A stretch of 64,000 nucleotides of DNA from Collinsella aerofaciens (GTDB taxonomy: Bacteria; Actinomycetota; Coriobacteriia; Coriobacteriales; Coriobacteriaceae), in NCBI RefSeq assembly GCF_015561195.1, contig NZ_JADMSU010000001.1:375879-439878 (forward strand). Reading direction: 5' to 3'. Positions within the stretch are counted from its first letter, which is position 1. Each line of letters begins with the position of its first letter. A model generated the notes under the pieces. It was not told where the DNA came from, made no database searches, and saw nothing but the letters and a program-made list of their open reading frames with translations. Positions 58,668-64,000 of the stretch are shown piece by piece. Made by a program: the position numbers and the translations under genes.

Positions 58668-60368
58668 TTATTCGCCGGCGGGCGGTTGTGGTGCGGCCGA
58701 AGACGGGGTCGAGCCCTCGCCACCATTCTGGCGCGGCTTGCGGGAACGGCGACGGCGACGGCGCTTTTGGCCCTGGTCGGCCGAGCCCTCGCCACCGCGA
58801 TCTTCGCGCGACTCGCGCTCGTCGCGAGCGGCGCCACGCGAAGCCTTGGCAGCCGCTCCCCCGCCATCTCCGGGACGACGGCGCGTGACCTTGACCTCGC
58901 CATCCGAGACCTGATCGGCAACGGAGGGCACTGAGGGCTTCTGTTGCGTGCCCGAGGAATGGCGACGGCGCGGACGCGGCGCGCGCTCATCCTCGCCACG
59001 TGACTTGCCGCCCTTGTCGGCAGACGCATCGGAGGCCGAGGCGCCCTTGGAAGCGACACCAGCCTCGCGAGCAGCTGCGGCGCGGAAGGCGTCCTCGCGC
59101 TCCTCGCTCGACAGATGACGGCGGCGGCGACGTGTGGGGTTCATGCCACCGCCGCGATTCTGCTGCTGGGGTTGCTGAACCTCGCGCTCGCGAGAGGCGT
59201 TCTTGCCCGCGGCTGCAGCCTCGGCAGCATCGCCCGAGCCTGCGCGCTTGCGACGACGACGGCCACCGGCGGCCTCCTCGGCCTCAGGCGTTGCGGCATT
59301 GCCACGGCCCTTTCCGCGGCCACGACCCTCGCCCTGCCCCTGACCGGCGCGAGCATCGGATTCAGCATCGCGACGACGGCGCTTGGGCATCGAAGTGCCG
59401 GCCAGACGGTCGGCACTCGACAGGCCATCGCCCACGTCGACGCCGTTCTCGCGATCGAGTTCCATGAGCGCCAGGCGCATCTCGGGCGACTCGATGCGCT
59501 CGAGCACATCGCGCGTCACGCAGTCGGGGCGGCAATTGCAGCCCTGCTCGGCAGCCTTCTTTTTGCAGCCCTCCGAGCACGTCATATCGGCCAGGTTGAC
59601 CTTAAAGACCTTGCCGTTCTCCAGGCGCAGCACCAGCTGCTCGCGCGGCGTGTCATATTCCTGAATACGCGCCTTGCCAAGTGGCGTATCGATAAGCGTC
59701 TTCTTTTTGGGCGCGCGGCTCTTAAAGTCCTTGTAGGCCTCGAACTCGTAGCGCAGGCAGCACATCAGGCGGCCGCACACGCCGCTGATCTTGGAGGAAT
59801 TGAGCGGCAGGTCCTGCTCTTTTGCCATGCGGATCGAGACGGGCTCAAACTGTCCGCCAAAGCGCGTGCAACAGAGCTCCTGGCCGCACTGGGCATAGCC
59901 GCCCACCAGGCGGGTCTCGTCGCGCACGCCGATCTGGCGCATGTCGACGCGAATGTGCAGCGTCGAGGACAGATCCTTGACGAGCTGGCGAAAATCGACG
60001 CGCTCCTCGGCGGCAAAGTAGAACACGGCCTTCTCGCCGCCAAACAGGTACTCGACGCCGACCGGCTTCATCTCGAGGTCGAGCTCTTTGACCAGACGGC
60101 GGAAATCGACCATGGCCTCGTCACCCTGGATGGCCAGGTCGTCGGCAAGCTGCAGGTCGATGTCGCTCGCCACACGCAGCACGGGCTTGAGCGGCTGACC
60201 GATCTCGTCTTGCGGTACCTCGAAGGGATCAGCCGTGACCAGGCCGATCTCGGTTCCGCGCTCGGTGGAGCAAATAGCGTAATCTGCCTCGAGGATATCC
60301 AGGTCCTGCGGGTCAAACCACAGGTCGCGCGAGGCGTAGGTAAACTTAACGGGTACGACTAACGGCAT
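58668..60368 (-). CDS. ricT: RicT/YaaT-type PSP1-domain protein with a long basic tail
   Basis: A 566-residue protein. The N-terminal 290 residues are the PSP1 domain of RicT: GLVTADPF, VGVEYLFGGEKAVFYF, YAQCGQELCCTRFGG (Cys161/166/167) and VCGRLMCCLRYE (Cys198/203/204), then further Cys at 264/268/277/279/283. Known RicT works with RicA/RicF in an Fe-S complex that affects RNA turnover and development. Residues about 320-566 are an extraordinary Arg/Lys/Gly/Ala-rich, low-complexity extension (RRRR, GRGRGKGRG, KRRRRRRSRK), likely nucleic-acid-binding. Its start overlaps holB by 10 bp. Confidence 0.9.
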   Translation of the reverse strand: MPLVVPVKFTYASRDLWFDPQDLDILEADYAICSTERGTEIGLVTADPFEVPQDEIGQPLKPVLRVASDIDLQLADDLAIQGDEAMVDFRRLVKELDLEMKPVGVEYLFGGEKAVFYFAAEERVDFRQLVKDLSSTLHIRVDMRQIGVRDETRLVGGYAQCGQELCCTRFGGQFEPVSIRMAKEQDLPLNSSKISGVCGRLMCCLRYEFEAYKDFKSRAPKKKTLIDTPLGKARIQEYDTPREQLVLRLENGKVFKVNLADMTCSEGCKKKAAEQGCNCRPDCVTRDVLERIESPEMRLALMELDRENGVDVGDGLSSADRLAGTSMPKRRRRDAESDARAGQGQGEGRGRGKGRGNAATPEAEEAAGGRRRRKRAGSGDAAEAAAAGKNASREREVQQPQQQNRGGGMNPTRRRRRHLSSEEREDAFRAAAAREAGVASKGASASDASADKGGKSRGEDERAPRPRRRHSSGTQQKPSVPSVADQVSDGEVKVTRRRPGDGGGAAAKASRGAARDERESREDRGGEGSADQGQKRRRRRRSRKPRQNGGEGSTPSSAAPQPPAGE

Positions 60369-61486
60369 TTCAGTGCCTTCCTGATATCGAACAGCATGAC
60401 CTCGATGGCCAGCTGGGGAGTAACGTTTCTGGCGATGTTGCGCTCGGCGGTTGCGACCGCCTCGAGCGCCTGGGTGGCACCCGCAACATTGGTCGCGACG
60501 GCAAGCCGACCGATCGTGTCGCGCACATCCTCGTTCACCACGTCGGCTGCCTCGTCCTGAAGTGTCAGCAGCACGTCGCGCATGAGCGTCCGCGCGCTCG
60601 CCAGCGCTTCCATGATACCCGAACGCTCGCGCGCGTTGAGTTCGCGCTTGTTGCGGTCCTCAAGCTGCTTCAATGCTCCACGCGACAGGTAGTCGGCGTT
60701 TTGCTCGAGTACCTTTTCCTGCGTGGACTTGACCTCGGCGAGCGGCGCCTTAACGGCGACGATGAGCGACTTGGCGCGGCTGAGCACGTCGGCCTCGTCG
60801 GCGGCAATGAGTGAGTCGATGGCACGGACCATCTGACGGCGGGCATCCTGGCGCTCGGCGCTCTTAAGAAACTCGATGCCGCGTGTGGGGCTTCCCGCCA
60901 CGGCGACCGCCATGCGGCAACGCGCAGGGTCCTGACCGGTGGCGCGGCTCACGGCCTGCGCGGCGACGGCGGGCGATACCAGCCGAAACGGCACGCACTG
61001 GCAACGACTCACGATAGTGGGCAGCATCACGTCGGCCGAGGTGCCCAGTAAGATGAACATAACGCCCTCGGGCGGCTCCTCGAGTGTTTTGAGCAGCGCG
61101 TTGGCGGTGTTGGCGCGCAGCTGCTCGGCACGGTCGATGATGTAGACCTTGGCCTTGGCACGGATGGGCGCCAGCGGCACGTCATCGAGCAGCTCGCGGG
61201 TCTGGGCAATGAGGTAACCCGTGGCGCTCTCGGGCGTGTAATAGTGCACGTCGGGATGCGTATGCCGAGCAACGCGCACGCAGCTGTCGCATGCGCCGCA
61301 GCCGTCCTGCTCGCACAGGAAGGCCTGGGCGAGCGCCCACGCGGCGTCGAGCTTGCCCGCGCCGGGCGCGCCCAAAAACAGGTAGGCGTGCGATGCGCGA
61401 CCGCTAGCGACGGCATTGGTCAAAAAGTCGCGCACGCGCTCTTGGGTGTCGAGCTTGGCCAGCAGGCTTGCCTGAGCGGGAGCCAT
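60359..61486 (-). CDS. holB: DNA polymerase III delta-prime-type clamp-loader subunit
   Basis: A 375-residue AAA+ protein: GAPGAGKLD (39-47, lacking the usual Thr/Ser), zinc Cys58/63/66/69 (CEQDGCGACDSC), VYIIDRAEQLRANTANALLKTLEEPPEGVMFIL and SRCQ. These mark a clamp-loader delta' that binds no ATP itself. ATG at 61486 with GGAGG upstream. It is in an operon tmk-holB-ricT as in many Gram-positives. Confidence 0.93.
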   Translation of the reverse strand: MAPAQASLLAKLDTQERVRDFLTNAVASGRASHAYLFLGAPGAGKLDAAWALAQAFLCEQDGCGACDSCVRVARHTHPDVHYYTPESATGYLIAQTRELLDDVPLAPIRAKAKVYIIDRAEQLRANTANALLKTLEEPPEGVMFILLGTSADVMLPTIVSRCQCVPFRLVSPAVAAQAVSRATGQDPARCRMAVAVAGSPTRGIEFLKSAERQDARRQMVRAIDSLIAADEADVLSRAKSLIVAVKAPLAEVKSTQEKVLEQNADYLSRGALKQLEDRNKRELNARERSGIMEALASARTLMRDVLLTLQDEAADVVNEDVRDTIGRLAVATNVAGATQALEAVATAERNIARNVTPQLAIEVMLFDIRKALKCR

Positions 61487-61487
61487 G

Positions 61488-62171
61488 TTACTCGGCCTCC
61501 TTGGCAAGCGCGGCGGCGACGGCTTCCCGCGGAATGTCGAGACCGTACGCGCGAACCTGCTCGACCGTCTTCTCGAAGACTTCCTCGACGGTCGTAGTGG
61601 CGTCGATGAGCTTTACGCGGTTTGGCTCCTCGGCAGCAATTGCGCAAAACCCCTCGTAGACACGCTCCTGGAATGCCATGCCCTTGGCCTCCATGCGATC
61701 CGCCGCGCCACGGGCTGCCATGCGTAGCGCCGCCTGCTCGGGCGTGATGTGGTAGACGAGTGTGAGCGCCGGGTGCGTTCCCGCGACGGCCAGGTTGTTG
61801 GCGTCGCGCACCATCTGGCGATCGAGGCCGTCGGCAAATGCCTGGTAGCAGGTCGTGGAATCGTAGAAGCGATCGCACAGGACCACCTTGCCGGCCGCAA
61901 GGGCGGGGACTATGACCTCGTGCACCAACTGGGCGCGCGCCGCCTCGTAGAGCAGCAACTCGCAGGTGTCTCCCATCGCCGTGTTGGCGGGGTCGAGCAG
62001 CAAAGCGCGAATCTTTTCGCTGATGGCGGTGCCGCCCGGCTCGCGCAGGCTCACAACCTGGTAGCCAGCGAGTTCGAGCGCGCGGGCAAGCAGGCGCGCC
62101 TGCGTGGACTTGCCGGCGCCGTCGACGCCCTCGAGCGTGATAAAGCTATGTTGAGCAGGCTCAAAAGCCAT
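61488..62171 (-). CDS. tmk: Thymidylate kinase
   Basis: A 227-residue kinase converting dTMP to dTDP. P-loop EGVDGAGKST (14-23), DRF motif VVLCDRFYDSTTCYQAFADGLD, lid Arg-rich segment RMAARGAADRMEAKG. AAGGGG precedes the ATG. It is followed two bases later by holB. Confidence 0.95.
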   Translation of the reverse strand: MAFEPAQHSFITLEGVDGAGKSTQARLLARALELAGYQVVSLREPGGTAISEKIRALLLDPANTAMGDTCELLLYEAARAQLVHEVIVPALAAGKVVLCDRFYDSTTCYQAFADGLDRQMVRDANNLAVAGTHPALTLVYHITPEQAALRMAARGAADRMEAKGMAFQERVYEGFCAIAAEEPNRVKLIDATTTVEEVFEKTVEQVRAYGLDIPREAVAAALAKEAE

Positions 62172-62274
62172 GGGCGCAGCCCCTTCCTACAAGGCGCGTA
62201 AATGCGAGTTATAGCAACCAAGCCATGATACCCCAGTGCTCGGCGCGTCCCCAATGGCTAAAGGTGCCTTTCCA

Positions 62275-62343
62275 AAGTTGCGGTGAAATAGGGGCTGATT
62301 GAAGCTCTGAGACCGCCAAACAGTCCCTATTTCACCGCAACTT
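62275..62343. repeat. Palindromic repeat with perfect 19-bp arms
   Basis: AAGTTGCGGTGAAATAGGG (62275-62293) is mirrored exactly at 62325-62343 around a 31-nt loop. It lies between tmk and the zinc-ribbon protein gene. A partial word TTTCACCGCAAC also occurs near 19127. Confidence 0.8.
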
Positions 62344-62411
62344 ATGATGGGGAATTTTGGATGCTGGGTATAATCGTCGTATTGCATTGAAATGTGGCGA
62401 AAGGAGTGGCA

Positions 62412-63395
62412 ATGTCTCGGTATTGCGCCTCGTGCGGCAAGCTTCTTGCGGATGATGCCAAGTTCTGCACCTCGTGCGGTGCACCCGTTGAGCAAACAGC
62501 CGCGAGCGATAGCCAGCCCGCTTTTGAACAGACCGGCTCCCTTGATACGCCGCAAGCCAAGGCGGACGACTCCCTCGCTTATAGCCCCGACCCCGCCGCA
62601 AGGACCGAGGCCGTCGAGACCACGCAGCGCATACCCGTCGCGAGCGGCTCGCCCCAACAGCAGCCGGCCCCCGCATACGTGCCCGCTTCGCCACAGACCC
62701 CCGCTCCCAAAAAGAGCGGCACCGGGCCGCTTATCGCCGTTATCGTTGTGCTGGTGGCGATCATCATCGCCCTGGTCATCTTCTTTGCAATCAGACCGTT
62801 CGACAACGCCGCCACGCAGACGACTGCCGAGGTAGCTAAGCTGCACCATGACGTCGACGACGATGACCTAAAGCCTCTCGGCGATCCCAACAGCCTGTAC
62901 GACGATGATGACGATGACGACGAGGATGGCGGCGAAGCAACGCTCTCTGAGCAGAACCTCTACCGCCGACTGAGCGAATACTACGACCTGCTCGAAGATC
63001 TCGACAGCCAGGTCCGTGGCTGCGCGCAGAACTTCAACGGCAACTATCTGGAAGAGGATCGAACCACCCGTCAAAATCTCGCCGACGTCGCCGAGCGCAC
63101 GGAGGACACCATCGAGCAGTATTACGACATCGTCGAGGACCTGGACGTCCCGACGAGCTCCAAGAACTACAGCTCCTGGAAGGACATCATCGCCCTGTAC
63201 GACGACCTGGATCACCGCATTGACGCAATCTGTGATGCCTGGGAGATCAGCCTGAAATACGCCAAGCCTGCGGACCACAAGAATGAGATCGTGGCGCCGC
63301 TGTCGCGCGACAACGTGGCGGGCACCAATGACAATAAGTACCGCCTAGACTTTGAGGAGCGCTATCCCGGCGCCAAGCCTGTCGAGGTGAACTAG
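62412..63395 (+). CDS. Zinc-ribbon membrane protein
   Basis: A 327-residue protein: N-terminal zinc ribbon (Cys5/8 and Cys19/22: YCASCGK, FCTSCGAP), a Pro/Gln-rich linker, one membrane helix (about 105-127, GPLIAVIVVLVAIIIALVIFF), an Asp-rich tract (DDDDDDDED) and an outside, mostly helical domain with acidic residues. Architecture resembles zinc-ribbon-plus-TM sensors of Gram-positives; function unknown. ATG at 62412 follows AAGGAG. Confidence 0.82.
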   Translation: MSRYCASCGKLLADDAKFCTSCGAPVEQTAASDSQPAFEQTGSLDTPQAKADDSLAYSPDPAARTEAVETTQRIPVASGSPQQQPAPAYVPASPQTPAPKKSGTGPLIAVIVVLVAIIIALVIFFAIRPFDNAATQTTAEVAKLHHDVDDDDLKPLGDPNSLYDDDDDDDEDGGEATLSEQNLYRRLSEYYDLLEDLDSQVRGCAQNFNGNYLEEDRTTRQNLADVAERTEDTIEQYYDIVEDLDVPTSSKNYSSWKDIIALYDDLDHRIDAICDAWEISLKYAKPADHKNEIVAPLSRDNVAGTNDNKYRLDFEERYPGAKPVEVN

Positions 63396-63413
63396 CGCTT
63401 TGTCGTTCCCGAG

Positions 63414-63471
63414 CCGGCAGTTAGGGACGTTCCTAAACTGCCGGCAGAAAAGGAACGTCCCTAACTGCCGG
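63414..63471. repeat. Palindromic repeat with perfect 21-bp arms
   Basis: Left arm 63414-63434 (starts CCGGCAGTTAGGGACG) is mirrored exactly at 63451-63471. The 16-nt loop contains CTGCCGGCAG, itself a palindrome. It could terminate transcription of the 62412 gene or be a dispersed element. Confidence 0.8.
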
Positions 63472-63477
63472 ATAAAA

Positions 63478-63510
63478 AACGAGCGTGGATCATAGGACCC
63501 TCGCTCGTTT
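63478..63510. terminator. Terminator between the zinc-ribbon gene and topA
   Basis: AAACGAGCG pairs with CGCTCGTTT around an imperfect stem; T/A tails on both sides suit convergent termination. Confidence 0.7.
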
Positions 63511-63538
63511 TGTTTTGGGCAATGTTTCGACTGCGCCG

Positions 63539-64000
63539 TTACTTGTCGGCGGCTGCTTTCGTGGCAGTCGACTTCTTCGCGGTCGTCTTCTTGGCGGCAG
63601 TGGCTTTCTTAGCCGTCGTCTTCTTGGCCGCCGTCGTCTTCTTTGCCGTGCTCGCCTTGGTTGTCGTCTTGCGGCCGCGGGCGGGCTTCTTCTCCTTGGT
63701 CGGGCAGTCCATGTTGACGCAGATACGCCACGGACCGCGCGCCGTGTTGACCACCACGATGGGGGCGCCGCACTCGGGACAGGTCTCGCCCGTCGCCTCG
63801 AGCTTGCCACGCGCCGGCAGCGGATAGCTCACGCCGCAGTCATCGTAGTTGGTGCAGCGGATAAAGCGCTTGCCGCTCTTCTCGCTCTTGTGCGCGATCA
63901 GGTCGCCATGGCGTCCGGCCTCGGCACACACCTTGCACTCGCCCACTTTAAGGTCGGGCTCGTAGTTGGTGGGGCACGTCGGGTTCACGCAAATCTCGAA
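63539..64000 (-). CDS. topA: DNA topoisomerase I, C-terminal part (runs off the right edge)
   Basis: The last 153 codons of TopA; the frame stays open to base 64000, so the start is outside. Visible are tetracysteine zinc fingers: the pair ICVNPTCP near the edge, CKVCAEAG followed by CTNYDDCG, and CPECGAP followed by CVNMDCP. A Lys/Ala/Thr repeat tail (AAKKTTAKKATAAKKTT) closes it. Such zinc fingers and basic tails bind single-stranded DNA and are usual in actinobacterial TopA. It relaxes negatively supercoiled DNA. Confidence 0.9.
   Translation of the reverse strand, partial: FEICVNPTCPTNYEPDLKVGECKVCAEAGRHGDLIAHKSEKSGKRFIRCTNYDDCGVSYPLPARGKLEATGETCPECGAPIVVVNTARGPWRICVNMDCPTKEKKPARGRKTTTKASTAKKTTAAKKTTAKKATAAKKTTAKKSTATKAAADK

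Noticed and set aside
63539-63700. Frameshifted or artefactual end of topA
   Set aside because: The Lys/Ala/Thr repeat tail is a usual feature of actinobacterial TopA.

Overview
The window looks like a chromosomal segment of a gut actinobacterium of the Coriobacteriia, most probably Collinsella. The base composition is GC-rich, most genes have clean AGGAGG-type ribosome binding sites, and the content is dominated by sugar phosphotransferase (PTS) systems, LacI/DeoR/GntR regulators and host-glycan or milk-sugar catabolism. The genus is inferred from style and gene content, not proven. No rRNA, prophage, CRISPR array or recognisable transposase gene was found; there is one tRNA.

Layout. 0.3-6.6 kb: a BceAB-like ABC transporter, a MutT-Vsr fusion enzyme, an AraC regulator and a HAD phosphatase. 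6.8-10 kb: a GatY/KbaY-like class II aldolase with a divergent DeoR regulator, and an FprA flavoprotein. 10.1-17.5 kb: LacI-galK-galT (Leloir pathway) and a lacA-lacB-lacX-lacC operon (tagatose-6-phosphate pathway). 17.8-29.4 kb: a membrane protein, the lactose-PTS EIIA gene lacF, and two LacI-lacE-lacG modules, the first with a frameshifted lacE. 29.5-32.2 kb: a laterally acquired-looking AAA ATPase gene wedged between lacG2 and a broken copy of the lacG 3' end, then a toxin-antitoxin pair. 32.3-36.4 kb: DeoR, galM, an orphan EIIB lacking its phosphorylatable histidine, tRNA-Thr and a small low-GC cassette. 36.6-46.6 kb: an N-acetylgalactosamine-type locus (yhcH, a nagA remnant, lacC2-lacX2, a flavodoxin, nagA/agaA, agaS, GntR, mannose-family EIID-EIIC-EIIB-YajC-EIIA). 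47.3-64 kb: mostly housekeeping genes (DUF2975/Xre pair, SurA-like lipid-side protein, isocitrate dehydrogenase operon, DegV, HPF, solute-binding lipoprotein, comF, ricT, holB, tmk, the end of topA).

How it works together. Lactose entering through LacF/LacE as lactose-6-phosphate would be cut by LacG to glucose and galactose-6-phosphate; LacAB, LacC and the class II aldolase carry the latter to triose phosphates. GalNAc entering through the mannose-family PTS would be deacetylated by the NagA homologue and deaminated/isomerised by AgaS to tagatose-6-phosphate, joining the same LacC/aldolase trunk. Free galactose uses GalM-GalK-GalT.

The most unusual signals are non-coding. (1) A 9-mer ACCGTTYAC repeated directly at exactly 21 bp spacing occurs upstream of at least five separate sugar operons, a candidate global sugar-regulon operator. 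(2) Seven copies of a 65-bp hairpin with near-invariant 19-nt arms and variable loops of exactly 27 nt lie in two arrays flanking the lacE2-lacG2 segment. (3) Several families of long palindromic elements are scattered between genes. Notable proteins are the MutT-Vsr fusion, the His-to-Tyr EIIB, a dehydrogenase with a His/Cys-rich tail, and an EIID with a large hydrophilic insertion.
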